64,000 nucleotides of DNA, from the NCBI GenBank assembly GCA_965214635.1, contig OZ243964.1, positions 496,001 to 560,000 of the forward strand. Direction: 5' to 3'. The notes under the pieces were generated by a model. That model was given only the letters and a program-made list of their open reading frames with translations. It was not told the origin of the DNA and made no database searches. Shown here one piece after another: positions 1-8,707 of this stretch. The translations under genes were made by a program, and so were the position numbers. The DNA is from Bin90 sp965214635 (GTDB taxonomy: Bacteria; Chloroflexota; Dehalococcoidia; Lucifugimonadales; JADFKI01). Position 1 is the first letter of the stretch; each line of letters opens with the position of its first letter.

Positions 1-200
1 CCACCGCCGATACCGCTGGACGCCGGCTCCACCACGCCTATGGCGAAGCACGCCGCCACCGCTGCATCGATGGCGTTTCCGCCCGACGCAAGCATTTGCA
101 CCCCCGCTTTGGTCGCTTCCAAGTCTTTGGTAGCCACCATTGCGCTGTCCGCGCGCGCCTCTTCTTTGGTTACTCTGGTGATGGTCGGCTGGGGTCGCAT
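1..200 (-). CDS. ggt: Gamma-glutamyltranspeptidase, N-terminal part (runs off window)
   Basis: Only the first 66 or so codons are present. The reverse strand reads from an ATG at 200 behind a GGAGGAGA ribosome site. The product contains the segment G-G-N-A-I-D-A-A-V-A followed by V-E-P-x-S-S-G-I-G-G, the hallmark of the N-terminal large-subunit region of gamma-glutamyltransferases. These Ntn hydrolases cleave and transfer the gamma-glutamyl group of glutathione and related compounds, usually outside the cytoplasm. No signal peptide is visible at the start, as in many cytoplasmic Ggt-like acylases. The catalytic Thr and the small subunit lie outside the window, so activity cannot be judged. 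It is divergent from the UGSC operon. Confidence 0.85.
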   Translation of the reverse strand, partial: MRPQPTITRVTKEEARADSAMVATKDLEATKAGVQMLASGGNAIDAAVAACFAIGVVEPASSGIGG

Positions 201-557
201 TGCGCTGCTCTCCTCCTTATATAATGTATGTAAGGCTTGTGTGCTGAAATGTGTGCAAGTTTCGTTTCTGTACAGAGTTGCGAAAACGCCTGGGTTCCGG
301 ATTGGATGCCTGTTGCGCATCGTAATCAACCCTAACCGTACCACATAACCGCTGCCAATGTTTGACGGCTATATGATGCGAGGGTGCATCCGACTATACC
401 ACACATAGGCTCACGCGACAGCGCATTATACGGAAAGCCGAGCCAAGCGCGCCGATTGACTATTTCACCCGTACACGCATATAATGCATCCGTCCATTGA
501 ACGAGTATATCTGCCGACCTAACCCCTAGTATCCTAATTCATCCGGAGAGCATTCCT
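201..557. other. Divergent intergenic region between ggt and the UGSC operon
   Basis: This 357-base gap carries the control signals of two divergent transcription units. On the plus strand there is a sigma70-like promoter (456-485). On the minus strand an AT-rich run at about 215-230 and the ggt ribosome site lie close to the ggt start. I see no small gene or RNA gene here. Confidence 0.6.
456..485 (+). promoter_or_regulatory. Sigma70-like promoter for the UGSC operon
   Basis: TTGACT at 456-461 and a perfect TATAAT at 480-485 are separated by 18 bases. The expected start of transcription is near 492, leaving a leader of about 65 bases before the GTG start at 558. Seen directly; activity is inferred. 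Confidence 0.6.
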
Positions 558-1589
558 GTGAGTATGCAACCGTTGACATCCGACTATATAGAGTTCGACA
601 GCAACTCCGATGTGGTTGAGCATTACTTTCGGCAGGGCTGGACTGATGGACTGCCTATTGTGCCACCCACTCCGGAGAAGGTGCAGCAGTTCATAGACTA
701 CGCCGGTCGCCCTCCGTCCGAGATTTTGGGCACTGAACCCACGAAGGGGCGTGTCATCACGGTGGAGAAGGTCGCCGTCAACGCGGTGATGGCGGGCTGC
801 CTGCCTGAGTATTTCCCCGTAGTGCTGGCAGCAATCGAGGCGATGTGTGAGCCGCAGTTCAACCTGCACGCCATCACCGTCAGCACCATGGGCGCGGCGG
901 TGCTCACCGTCGTCAATGGCCCCATTGCGAACGATTTGGCCATGAACTCTTCTGTTAGCGTGTTCGGACCCGGGCACAGGGCGAACGCCACTATCGGGCG
1001 CGCCATCCGCTTGGTTATCATCAATGTAACCGGCGCAATTCCCGGCGTGCTGGACAAGGCAACGATGGGACACCCGGGCAAGTACACATGGTGCATCTCT
1101 GAGGGCGAGGATGTCAGCCCGTGGGAGCCGCTGCACATGGAGCGCGGGTTAGCGGCGGAAGACAGCGCTATTACCGTGTTCGCCGGCTTGTCTGCCACGC
1201 AAGTCAGCAATCATGCTGGCAACACCCCGGAAGACATCCTGATTAGTTTCAAGGACGCGATGTTCGCCGCTGGATACGGGCTTGGAGAGATCGTCATCGC
1301 CGTCTGCCCCGAGCATGTGGGCTATTTCCGCAGCGCAGGCTGGACGAAGGCGCAGGTGAAGCAGTTCCTGCACGAAAACGCCCAGCGCACTGTGTCTGAT
1401 TGGCTGAACGCAGGGCACATGCTCGACGGAGGCGCTAATCCAGAGGCGATGCTCGCTGCCACGCAATCCCCCGACAGCATCACGCTGGTGGTTGCAGGCG
1501 GGTTTGCGGGCGCATTCTCCCAAGTCATCCCGCTTTGGGGCGGAGGCTCAAACTCGCGCTCCGTATGCAAACGCATCGACATCCCTTAA
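558..1589 (+). CDS. Uncharacterised 343-aa partner of the UGSC selenoprotein
   Basis: I cannot name a function. The GTG start at 558 has GGAG nine bases upstream; an ATG two codons later is the alternative. The product is a soluble protein of 343 residues with no signal peptide. Near the N-terminus it has the segment G-W-T-D-G-L-P-I-V-P-P-T (about residues 28-39), which I recall as typical of proteins encoded beside UGSC selenoproteins. Several Cys are present (for example in M-A-G-C-L-P and Y-T-W-C-I-S), and the C-terminal part has the Gly-rich run W-G-G-G-S-N-S. It lies 81 bases upstream of the UGSC gene on the same strand, so the two are probably co-transcribed and may act on the same substrate. 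That functional link is inference. Confidence 0.75.
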   Translation: MSMQPLTSDYIEFDSNSDVVEHYFRQGWTDGLPIVPPTPEKVQQFIDYAGRPPSEILGTEPTKGRVITVEKVAVNAVMAGCLPEYFPVVLAAIEAMCEPQFNLHAITVSTMGAAVLTVVNGPIANDLAMNSSVSVFGPGHRANATIGRAIRLVIINVTGAIPGVLDKATMGHPGKYTWCISEGEDVSPWEPLHMERGLAAEDSAITVFAGLSATQVSNHAGNTPEDILISFKDAMFAAGYGLGEIVIAVCPEHVGYFRSAGWTKAQVKQFLHENAQRTVSDWLNAGHMLDGGANPEAMLAATQSPDSITLVVAGGFAGAFSQVIPLWGGGSNSRSVCKRIDIP

Positions 1590-1670
1590 TTCGAGTCTAT
1601 CGACACCACATTTAAGCATGCGATAATGCATCGTGTATCGTAGCGAAGTTAGTGCAGTGGGAGGTCTGCT

Positions 1671-2213
1671 ATGACGACAATGGAAAAGATTCAGGTGCTG
1701 GACCCGACCGTGCAGCCGATACCGGCCGACTCGGTTGTGGCGAAGCGCCCCCAAACGCTAGACGGCAAGGTCATCGGCTTGCTCGCAAATGGCAAGCTCA
1801 ACTCTGTGGAAGTGCTGGCGCTCACGCAAGAGGTGCTGGCAGACCGCTATGACTTTGCCGGCGTGGTAGAGCGCAACAAGCACAACGCATCGCGCCCCTG
1901 CCCCGAAGAGATAATCGACGAACTTGTGGATCTGTGCGATGTGGTGATAACCTCATCGGGCGATTGAGGCTCTTGCTCATCGTGCAGTGTGCACGACGGC
2001 ATCACCCTCGAGAAGCGCGGTATCCCCACCGCAGTCATCTGCACCGACCCCTTCATATCCAGCGCCAAGGCGATGTCCAACATTGGCGGCATCCCCGACT
2101 ACCCGTTCGTGGTTGTGCCACACCCACTTGGCAGCCTCGACGAAGAGCGTCTCCGCCAGCGCGCAATACAAGCCGCGCCCGAAGCGCTCAAAATCCTGCT
2201 GGCACGAGGCTAG
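1671..2213 (+). CDS. UGSC-family selenoprotein (UGA at 1965-1967 read as Sec)
   Basis: The ATG at 1671 has a strong GGAGG site six bases upstream. The frame is open to a TGA at 1965-1967, then continues without another stop to TAG at 2213, giving 180 residues with Sec at position 99. The sequence around the UGA reads S-S-G-D-U-G-S-C-S-S-C, matching the UGSC redox motif of a selenoprotein family known from marine metagenomes. The flanks look like one protein: an N-terminal alpha/beta part (D-G-K-V-I-G-L-L-A-N-G-K near residues 31-42), a predicted strand ending at the Sec loop, then a conserved-looking C-terminal half with I-P-T-A-V-I-C-T-D-P-F. A hairpin 12 nt beyond the UGA fits a bacterial SECIS, and tRNA-Sec, selA and selD are all in this window. 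The reaction is unknown; a selenol-based redox role is inferred. A gene caller would report only a truncated 98-aa protein or the 74-aa tail. Confidence 0.9.
1980..1996 (+). promoter_or_regulatory. Candidate bacterial SECIS hairpin of the UGSC gene
   Basis: A perfect 7-bp stem (1980-1986 with 1990-1996) closes a GUG loop at 1987-1989, whose first base is 20 nt after the UGA. Bacterial SECIS elements lie inside the coding sequence just behind the UGA and present a small G-containing apical loop to SelB, so position and loop fit. Binding is not shown. Confidence 0.65.
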
Positions 2214-2220
2214 CGTAACG

Positions 2221-2297
2221 CAAGCGAGCATCCTCGAGATCTGGCACTTGCACTATGTGCAATGTGGCGCATAGATGTAGATGAGGATGCTCGCTTG
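2221..2297. repeat. Long inverted repeat with nested hairpin between convergent genes
   Basis: Two 15-base arms (2221-2235 and 2283-2297) are perfect reverse complements. Inside them a second stem pairs 2245-2253 with 2257-2266 (nine pairs, one bulged base, TAT loop). The element begins eight bases after the UGSC stop and lies before the end of the convergent 95-aa gene. It has no T-run, so it is not a textbook intrinsic terminator; it could be a bidirectional terminator, an mRNA-stabilising hairpin or a small repeat element. Confidence 0.6.
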
Positions 2298-2350
2298 TCC
2301 GCCGGCGTATCTCAAGCCGACGGTATTGCCCCTGCGACAGCCGCCTGCCC

Positions 2351-2638
2351 CTACTCCGCTGCCTCGAACCGCTCCGACTCCGGATGACGCGACCACAGGG
2401 CGTCAGCTCCGGTCATCACGGCGGCACGCTCTGGGCTAGCCCGCCACTCGTCGTATATCTCGTTGCTTTCCCACTTCACCATCGTGGTTATCTTGGAAGC
2501 ATCGCTGAGCGAGTAGAATGTCTGCCGGCTCACGAAGCCCGGCGCATGGCTCTGCGCCTCGCCATTGCGTTCAAGCAGTGTCCGCGCCTCTTCTACCATT
2601 CCATCTTTCGCCCAATGGTGCGTCAGTACGCCAATCAT
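2351..2638 (-). CDS. Small ABM-like (dimeric alpha/beta barrel) protein
   Basis: This 95-residue protein has the pattern of antibiotic-biosynthesis-monooxygenase-like domains: an N-terminal strand (M-I-G-V-L-T-H-H-W), a helix (E-E-A-R-T-L-L-E-R), a middle strand (F-V-S-R-Q-T-F-Y), W-E-S at about 57-59, and a terminal helix. Such proteins form dimers and include quinol oxygenases and many members without known substrate. A GAGGG ribosome site precedes the ATG at 2638. It is a single gene, convergent with the UGSC operon. Family call is moderate, function open. Confidence 0.65.
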   Translation of the reverse strand: MIGVLTHHWAKDGMVEEARTLLERNGEAQSHAPGFVSRQTFYSLSDASKITTMVKWESNEIYDEWRASPERAAVMTGADALWSRHPESERFEAAE

Positions 2639-2817
2639 ATTTGCCCTCTAGTTCAACGCTACAAGCCTTTTCCCTCTGCGCCATAGTGTAACATCACCGC
2701 CAAGACGCCCGCTATGCCGTGCGCATATTTACATTTTGGAATAGGATTGGATTAACGCCTCGCCTCAATCCAACCGTCAGGTGCGCGGCGGTGAGATGTT
2801 TCAGCTAGGAGCAAATT

Positions 2818-3609
2818 ATGGACAAGAAGCGTGTCCTCGTAACCGGCATGGCAGGCCAAATAGGCGGCATCATCCGCAGGCGGCTCGGCGACCGCTATGA
2901 GCTGAGCGGCATCGATAGGGTGTCCGTAGACGGCGTTCCATGCACCGTTGCCGATATTGCGGATATGGACGCAATCGCTCCTGCCTTTGAGGGTGTCGAC
3001 GCCGTGGTGCATCTAGGCGCAGACCCAAGCCCGCGCGCATCGTGGGAGTCGGTTCTAAGCAATAACATCGTGGGCACGCGCAATGTGTATGAGGCTGCGC
3101 GACTCTCGGGCGTTAAGCGCATCGTCTTTGCAAGCAGCAACCATGCAGTCGGCAATTACCCGCTTCGCCAAGACCCGTATAAGGCGATATACGACGGCAG
3201 GCTAGGCGAGGTTCGCCGCCCCTTCCCGCCGCTGACCACCGATATGGTGCGCCCCGACAGCTACTACGGCGTGAGCAAGGCTTTCGGCGAGTCGCTGGGG
3301 AGCTACTTTCACGACGAATACGGTATATCCGTCATCTGCCTCCGCATCGGATGGGTGATGACGCCCGATGATCCGAGATTTTCTCCGGCTGCGCTCTCCC
3401 TGTGGCTGAGTCACAGAGATGCCGCCCAGCTCATTCAACACAGCATCGACGCCCCTGCATCTGTCGGGTTTGCCATTCTAAACGGCGAATCTGACAACGC
3501 CCTCAGCATTTGGGACATAGAGACGACTAAACACACGCTCGGCTACGACCCACAAGACGGCGCAGGCGAATCGTGGCGCGAGCGCCCTGACAGCCCCTCC
3601 ATTATCTAG
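2818..3609 (+). CDS. NAD-dependent epimerase/dehydratase (uronate dehydrogenase-like)
   Basis: A short-chain dehydrogenase of the extended type, 263 residues. The N-terminus has the nucleotide-binding motif V-T-G-M-A-G-Q-I-G-G (about 8-17), followed by D-x-x at the end of the second strand and A-S-S-N-H-A near residue 104-109. The active-site Y-x-x-x-K is Y-Y-G-V-S-K. Its length and the absence of a long C-terminal substrate domain resemble uronate dehydrogenases, which oxidise hexuronic acids to lactones, more than UDP-sugar epimerases (over 300 residues). The ATG at 2818 follows a weak AGGAGCAAATT-type site. Single gene with no sugar-pathway neighbours, so the substrate is uncertain. Confidence 0.75.
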   Translation: MDKKRVLVTGMAGQIGGIIRRRLGDRYELSGIDRVSVDGVPCTVADIADMDAIAPAFEGVDAVVHLGADPSPRASWESVLSNNIVGTRNVYEAARLSGVKRIVFASSNHAVGNYPLRQDPYKAIYDGRLGEVRRPFPPLTTDMVRPDSYYGVSKAFGESLGSYFHDEYGISVICLRIGWVMTPDDPRFSPAALSLWLSHRDAAQLIQHSIDAPASVGFAILNGESDNALSIWDIETTKHTLGYDPQDGAGESWRERPDSPSII

Positions 3610-3692
3610 GCGAGCAACTCTTACCCGCTGGGCATCAGCCAGTCGAACGACAGCGTGGGCTGATTTAAGTCCTAGCAAATGCACACAGTCTG

Positions 3693-4148
3693 CTATGCCT
3701 CTCGATAGCGCACCAGCCTATACACATAAAGCCCGCCTGCAATGACATTCGCACCGATGACGGAAGAGACGATGAGCGTCCCGATTAGGTCGCCCGTTTC
3801 TATCACTGGTACGCGGTGCGTGCCCCCGAAAAGCGCGTGATAGGTCTCCACACCGCGCACAGCGATCGTCAGCCATCCGCATACGAATGTCAGAGCGGGT
3901 ATCAGCGCGGCGTATAGCAAGCGGAGAATAGGTGGGTTGTCCGGATTCCACCACGCCGCAGTTGCACCTACGCCGGCAGGCACGGCGATTATCAACGCCT
4001 GCGTAACGAGGAACTGGGTAGTCGCGGTTACGCTATCTTGCGGGAAATAGCGCGACAGCACCCACACAATGGCAGCCAAACCGGTGGAGCAGAATATCCC
4101 CAACACTGCCCGCACAACCACCCAAACAGCGGATTCTACGCTCATCAT
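3693..4148 (-). CDS. Integral membrane protein, four predicted helices
   Basis: I do not recognise a family. The 151-residue product has four hydrophobic segments at roughly 7-30, 43-63, 71-95 and 120-146, with a short polar link containing R-G-V-E-T-Y-H near 98-104. There is no signal peptide beyond the first helix and no catalytic motif. It starts with two Met codons at 4148. It stands just downstream of the peptide-importer operon on the same strand but is separated by about 80 bases, so co-transcription is possible but not shown. Confidence 0.55.
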   Translation of the reverse strand: MMSVESAVWVVVRAVLGIFCSTGLAAIVWVLSRYFPQDSVTATTQFLVTQALIIAVPAGVGATAAWWNPDNPPILRLLYAALIPALTFVCGWLTIAVRGVETYHALFGGTHRVPVIETGDLIGTLIVSSVIGANVIAGGLYVYRLVRYREA

Positions 4149-4226
4149 CTACGGACAGCGTTCCTAATCGCTAATGGATGAACAGGTAGCGGGATGGGGT
4201 ACGGCAGCATCCGCGCCCTAATGCCG

Positions 4227-5252
4227 CTAATTTACTACCTGCTGGAGGCGTGGGTCAAGCCTGTCGCGCAGCCAGTCGCCGGTGAAGTTCAGCGACAGCA
4301 CCACCAAGAAAATCGCCAGTCCCGGGAACACCGTCGGCCACCAAGCCGTGCCGATGTAGCTTCTGCCTTCGGACACCATGCTGCCCCATGTGGCTTCCGG
4401 CGGCGGCACGCCTGCACCCAAGAAGCTCAGCGCCGCTTCAGCAAGTATCAGCGAACCCACGCTCAGCGTGGCTATCACCACCGCCGTGTTTATCACGCCC
4501 GGCAGGATGTGCCGAATGATGATGCGAGGGGTCGAGCAACCCGCCACGCGCGCCAAATCCACGAACGCTTGATTCTTTATCGTCAGCGTTTGGCTGCGTA
4601 TTACGCGCACGAAGGGATTCCACGCAAGCGCAGCCATCAGCGCTAGCAGCAGCACGGTGCTCTGCTCGAATATCAGCACGCACACCAACGCCACCATCAA
4701 GAACGGCAGCGCCTGCCATATGTCCACCAGACGGGTGATAATCTCGTCTATCCATCCGCCGGAGTAGCCGCTCACAATACCAAGTGTGGTGCCGGTTACA
4801 AACCCGCTCAACAGCGCAATCGCCGCCACTACCAGCGATATGCGTGCTCCGTATAGCATACGGCTGAACACATCGCGTCCTGAATGGTCTGTGCCCAGTA
4901 GGTGGAATGGGCAAGCTTCTCCCCGTGCCACCTCGTCCGGGTCAGTCCGAATTGCATCGATTATGCACTGGAACGGGTCAACCCCTTCCTCTTTCAGCCT
5001 GTCGTACCTGTCGTCTTGCATCCATATAGGTGGATAGTGACGGTCACGGATGCCGCCCGCCCTGTCTCCGTGCGTGGCGAGCACATCGGCGAGGATGCCT
5101 CCGAGGATGAGGCTAATCAGTATGAAGCCGGGTATCACAGGCCAGCGCCGCGAGAATGTCCAAGCACTGCGGGCTTGCCTGAGTACGGGTGGGTAGTTGC
5201 GGACGCCAAGCAGATTGCGCTCTAGGTCCGTCATATTGGGATTGTACTGCAT
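4227..5252 (-). CDS. Di/oligopeptide ABC transporter permease (DppC/OppC type)
   Basis: Inner-membrane permease of 341 residues. It has the long N-terminal region of DppC proteins with the first membrane helix at about 36-58 (P-G-F-I-L-I-S-L-I-L-G), a periplasmic loop containing H-L-L-G-T-D-H-S-G-R-D-V-F-S-R, the diagnostic DppC motif, and a C-terminal permease domain with the EAA loop D-L-A-R-V-A-G-C-S-T-P-R-I. The EAA loop docks onto an ATPase subunit, but no ATPase genes (DppD/F) are next to it. The gene follows the DppB-type permease with a two-base gap and is surely co-transcribed. Confidence 0.9.
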   Translation of the reverse strand: MQYNPNMTDLERNLLGVRNYPPVLRQARSAWTFSRRWPVIPGFILISLILGGILADVLATHGDRAGGIRDRHYPPIWMQDDRYDRLKEEGVDPFQCIIDAIRTDPDEVARGEACPFHLLGTDHSGRDVFSRMLYGARISLVVAAIALLSGFVTGTTLGIVSGYSGGWIDEIITRLVDIWQALPFLMVALVCVLIFEQSTVLLLALMAALAWNPFVRVIRSQTLTIKNQAFVDLARVAGCSTPRIIIRHILPGVINTAVVIATLSVGSLILAEAALSFLGAGVPPPEATWGSMVSEGRSYIGTAWWPTVFPGLAIFLVVLSLNFTGDWLRDRLDPRLQQVVN

Positions 5253-5254
5253 AT

Positions 5255-6214
5255 TTACTCGTAGCGAATGCGCGGGTCTATGAGCGCATACATAATGTCA
5301 GCTAGGAACGCAAATGTAACATATATGCCGATGAAGCAGAACACCGTTCCCGCTAGCAGCGGCCAGTCGTTGTCATACACGGCTTGGTTCAGTGCCACGG
5401 TTCCGATGCCCGGTAGCGAGAAGATTATTTCCACCACTAGCGCGCCATTCAGATAGTCGGCTAGCAAAATGAATGCTGAAGTTAGCGGTGGGATAATGGC
5501 GTTACGCAGCCCGTGCTTCCAAATGATGGTGAATGGCCCAACGCCCTTTGCTCGCGCCAGCTTGATGTACTCTGAGTCCAGTATCTCCAGCATAGTGGAG
5601 CGCGTTAAGCGCATTATGCCAGCGGATGCGGGCCAGCCCAGCACGATGCAAGGTAGCACATAGTACTTCACATTCCCCCATGCAAGCGGGAAGCCATCGT
5701 AGTTACCGATCCCGCCCGGCGGAAACCATTCAAGTATCACAGCAAAGAACAGGATCGCGAGGACGCCCGACCAAAACTGCGGCGTAGCCTGTCCCATCAG
5801 CGCGAAAGTACGCCCGGCGTAGTCCCAGAAGGTGGCGCGCTTGATGGCGGCAAGCACACCCATACTCACCCCCACGATGATGGCGAATGTCCAAGCGCCA
5901 AGCGCCAAGCGCAGTGTAACTGCAATGTGAATACGGATAATCTCGCTTACAGGGCGCAGCGTTCCAATGGATTTCCCCATATCGAATTGCACTAAGTTCC
6001 ATATCCATGTCAGATACTGCAATGGAAGCGACCTGTGCAGCCCAAGTTCCTCTTTGATGATCTGAATCTGCTCGGGCGTCAATTCCACCTGCGAGTCGCC
6101 GATATACAGCGTAAGCGGGTCGGGGCCCAACCGCGTCAAGATGAAGATGAAGAGGGTCGCCCCGATGATGGATATAAAGATTGACAGCAATCTTCTGGCT
6201 AGGAAGCGTGCCAT
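5255..6214 (-). CDS. Di/oligopeptide ABC transporter permease (DppB/OppB type)
   Basis: Inner-membrane permease of 319 residues, the partner of the downstream DppC-type protein. It begins M-A-R-F-L-A-R-R-L-L, with a first helix at about 10-28, typical of DppB, followed by the conserved E-L-G-L-H-R-S-L-P-L-Q-Y segment. The EAA motif is K-L-A-R-A-K-G-V-G-P-F. About six helices are visible. It lies 216 bases downstream of the binding-protein gene; a terminator-like hairpin in that gap could make permease expression lower than that of the binding protein, as is common in importer operons. Confidence 0.9.
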   Translation of the reverse strand: MARFLARRLLSIFISIIGATLFIFILTRLGPDPLTLYIGDSQVELTPEQIQIIKEELGLHRSLPLQYLTWIWNLVQFDMGKSIGTLRPVSEIIRIHIAVTLRLALGAWTFAIIVGVSMGVLAAIKRATFWDYAGRTFALMGQATPQFWSGVLAILFFAVILEWFPPGGIGNYDGFPLAWGNVKYYVLPCIVLGWPASAGIMRLTRSTMLEILDSEYIKLARAKGVGPFTIIWKHGLRNAIIPPLTSAFILLADYLNGALVVEIIFSLPGIGTVALNQAVYDNDWPLLAGTVFCFIGIYVTFAFLADIMYALIDPRIRYE

Positions 6215-6387
6215 AGATTAGACCTCGTTGGTGTTAAGTCTTGCTTATCCGATCTGTTCAAACACAGCCGGAGCAAAGCAAGGTTACATTTAATTCCGCT
6301 ATTTCTGCGGGTTAATCTCAAATATCTACTTTACCGAGCGAATTATAATTAATCAAATCAGAATGCAATCTCAAGAATTAGATAAAG

Positions 6388-6419
6388 CGAGGGGAGTGGT
6401 AGCAAACCTACTCCCCTCG
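6388..6419 (-). terminator. Stem-loop after the binding-protein gene
   Basis: Ten bases (6388-6397) pair perfectly with 6410-6419, with a 12-base loop. Read on the minus strand it follows the binding-protein stop by a dozen bases and is followed by CTTTATCTAATT, a weak U-tract. It may terminate most transcripts and let some through into the permease genes. Confidence 0.6.
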
Positions 6420-6430
6420 GGATTAAGGTC

Positions 6431-8473
6431 TTACTTCGCCGGGACGATGTGCTGGGGCCTGCCCCAGAAGCCGGCTGCGGTGGAGCGGGAGTTCCACGAC
6501 TCTACCGTCTCAGGGTTGCCAGCGACTCCGCGCGGCGGCTGAACCATGCCGCTGTAGAGCTGCCAGTAGTAGTAGTAGTCAACCATGTCAAGGTGTAGGT
6601 CTTCGCGCGCCTGCTTGTCGCGCTCACCATTGATGTTGACATACATGTAGTCTAGGAACTTGCTCTCAAACGAGCAGCCCCACGCCGGGCGGCTGAACGA
6701 GCTATCGGCAGGCGGCGGCGGCCAGTCGAACGGGTAGTTCGCCGTCTCCACGCTGCAGTTCTTCACGACAGGCCACGGCTGCGTGCGGTCTCGCATCCTC
6801 GGCACTACCACAGCACCGTACTCTTCAGTGAGAAGCTGTGTCTGCACGCCGATGTCTTCCCAGCCGGCGGCTACGGCGTCTGCCTGCTCAAGGCACACAT
6901 CGCCAGTCTCGCAGCGATACTTGTTCAGGCTGATAGTGAACCGGACGCCATTGTTATCCCTCGGGAAACCGGCGAGGTCAAGCAGGCGCTCAGCCTCGTC
7001 GTAGTCGGTGGGGATTGTCCACGGCCATTCGTAGTTAGCCTCAGCAGGGGCTATGTCGTACTCGGGCCAGTCCGTGCCAGCGTACTTCTCGTGCGCGGAC
7101 CTTACCATGTCGGTGGTAACCGTGCGGTCAGGGCGCCAGCCGGGGAACTTCGGACCCATCAGCTCGAGGTAGATGGGCGTGCCAAGCCCTGCTTGCAGCA
7201 CATCCACGATACCCTGTCGGTCTATTGCCATAGAGAGCGCCCAGCGAACCAGACGCGCCTGTTCCATGTCCGTCATACCATCGGGGTTGTTCGTGTCTTC
7301 GTACTGGCACGGCTTGCCAAGGTCGCACCACGGGTTGCCCAGATGCGGCAAGTCGGTCTCATACACCGGCGACAGCCAAGGCTCAAGCGCCTCGTCAGTC
7401 TTGGCGTTCAGGTCTGTCCACAGGTTGCCGGGCCAGATAACGCTCAGCGTCATCGTGTCTTTTTCGGTCATGGTGGGGATGAACTTCAGCCCCTTTTCTT
7501 CCAACTCCGTCAGGCGGGCGAAGTCGATGGAGGCGAGGTCTGCCACACCGGTTTCCATGTTCGCCATACGCGTGGTGATTTCAGGCACCTGCACCACGAC
7601 GAACTTCGCTATGTGTGCCGTCTCGATCCAGTGTTCCGGAACGGCATGAACTTCGCCACGGTCGTTCGGCTTCCACTCGCCGATGGTGAACGGCCCAGAG
7701 CCTACTGGCACGAGCTGAACAGCGTCTGCCCCCATCCGCTCGTAGGCTGCCTTGCTGTCCAAGCGCACGGTGGTGTCGTTGATGTCAAACTCGCTGATGG
7801 GGATGCCCCAGAAGATGTCGGTTACCATCGGGGCTTTCACCGTGTAATCGTCCACGGCTGTCGCCTCACCAAAGGTTGCGCCCAACTGCGCACCGATGGC
7901 TGCGCCAAGGCTCGGGTTCACCACAGCGTTCTGGCGGTTCATGTTCCACGCCACATCGTGCGCGGTCAATTCGCCAAAGTCTTCACCGGCGAACACCTCC
8001 GGCGTGTGGAACTTGATACCCTCGCGTATGTTCAGGGTCAGCTCGTCGCCGGCATCATTGATAGTCCACTTCTCCGCCACAAATGGTGAGAGCGGATCTT
8101 CGCCGTCATGTACTAGGAGCTGATCGAAGAAGCCCATCTGAATCTCACCGGGACTTCCTCCGTATGTCTGCACTTCGAAATCGCCGAACTGCTCGGACAC
8201 TTCAGGGATTGCCATCGTAATAGTAACCGTGCCGGCTGTTGCAGGCGCTGCGGGCGGAGCAGCCGGCGCTTGGGTTGCTGCTGGTGCCGCTTGCGCCGCC
8301 GGAGCGGCCGTCGCTGCTGCCGGAGCAGTCGTCGCTGCGGGCGCCGCTTGTCCGCTTGACGCAGGTTCGGCTTCAGGTTCTGCGCCGCCGCACGCCGCGA
8401 CCGCAAACAGCGTTACAACCGCAGCGACTAATAAGCCGATATGCTTCCACTTCCTCTTGGGTAAACTTACCAT
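6431..8473 (-). CDS. Family 5 peptide-binding lipoprotein (DppA/OppA type)
   Basis: Extracellular solute-binding lipoprotein of 680 residues, longer than the usual 530-600. A signal peptide with lipobox A-V-A-A-C puts the lipidated Cys at 28. An Ala/Pro/Thr-rich linker (about 32-80) then tethers the binding domain away from the membrane, a style I associate with Chloroflexota. The family motif region follows (E-K-W-T-I-N-D-A-G-D-E-L-T-L-N near 127-141, with I-K-F-H-T-P). The ATG at 8473 has a very good AAGGAGGGA ribosome site. Substrate is probably a peptide, but related proteins bind other ligands such as nickel or opines. It heads the importer operon. Confidence 0.9.
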   Translation of the reverse strand: MVSLPKRKWKHIGLLVAAVVTLFAVAACGGAEPEAEPASSGQAAPAATTAPAAATAAPAAQAAPAATQAPAAPPAAPATAGTVTITMAIPEVSEQFGDFEVQTYGGSPGEIQMGFFDQLLVHDGEDPLSPFVAEKWTINDAGDELTLNIREGIKFHTPEVFAGEDFGELTAHDVAWNMNRQNAVVNPSLGAAIGAQLGATFGEATAVDDYTVKAPMVTDIFWGIPISEFDINDTTVRLDSKAAYERMGADAVQLVPVGSGPFTIGEWKPNDRGEVHAVPEHWIETAHIAKFVVVQVPEITTRMANMETGVADLASIDFARLTELEEKGLKFIPTMTEKDTMTLSVIWPGNLWTDLNAKTDEALEPWLSPVYETDLPHLGNPWCDLGKPCQYEDTNNPDGMTDMEQARLVRWALSMAIDRQGIVDVLQAGLGTPIYLELMGPKFPGWRPDRTVTTDMVRSAHEKYAGTDWPEYDIAPAEANYEWPWTIPTDYDEAERLLDLAGFPRDNNGVRFTISLNKYRCETGDVCLEQADAVAAGWEDIGVQTQLLTEEYGAVVVPRMRDRTQPWPVVKNCSVETANYPFDWPPPPADSSFSRPAWGCSFESKFLDYMYVNINGERDKQAREDLHLDMVDYYYYWQLYSGMVQPPRGVAGNPETVESWNSRSTAAGFWGRPQHIVPAK

Positions 8474-8707
8474 TATCCCTCCTTAAAAAGGTGTTCTCAA
8501 TCCGATAAAGCACTGCCACTTCCGCTATGCGACAGCACGAAGGTTTATAACTTTTGGCGTAAAATCGATTAGCAAACGCACATATCTCTGCGCCTAATCG
8601 CTGACGCCAACACCTTACGCAATTATGCACATTTCCAATAATCTGTCAAGCAATTTCTATATCACAAGCTGCCGAAAGGCGCCCAGCCGAACCGCAGCGC
8701 AGGCTTG

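Noticed and set aside
534..1136. A 200-codon frame opposite the UGSC partner gene
   Set aside because: Shadow of the 343-aa gene, which has a promoter, ribosome site and recognisable N-terminal motif.
1965..1967. UGA as a sequencing error or a genuine frameshift in the UGSC gene
   Set aside because: The frame is kept on both sides, the motif matches a known selenoprotein family, a SECIS-like hairpin follows and Sec genes are present.
7091..8089. A 332-codon open frame opposite the peptide-binding lipoprotein gene
   Set aside because: It is the mirror of a well-supported lipoprotein gene; it has no ribosome site and its composition (His/Arg-rich) is that of a shadow frame.
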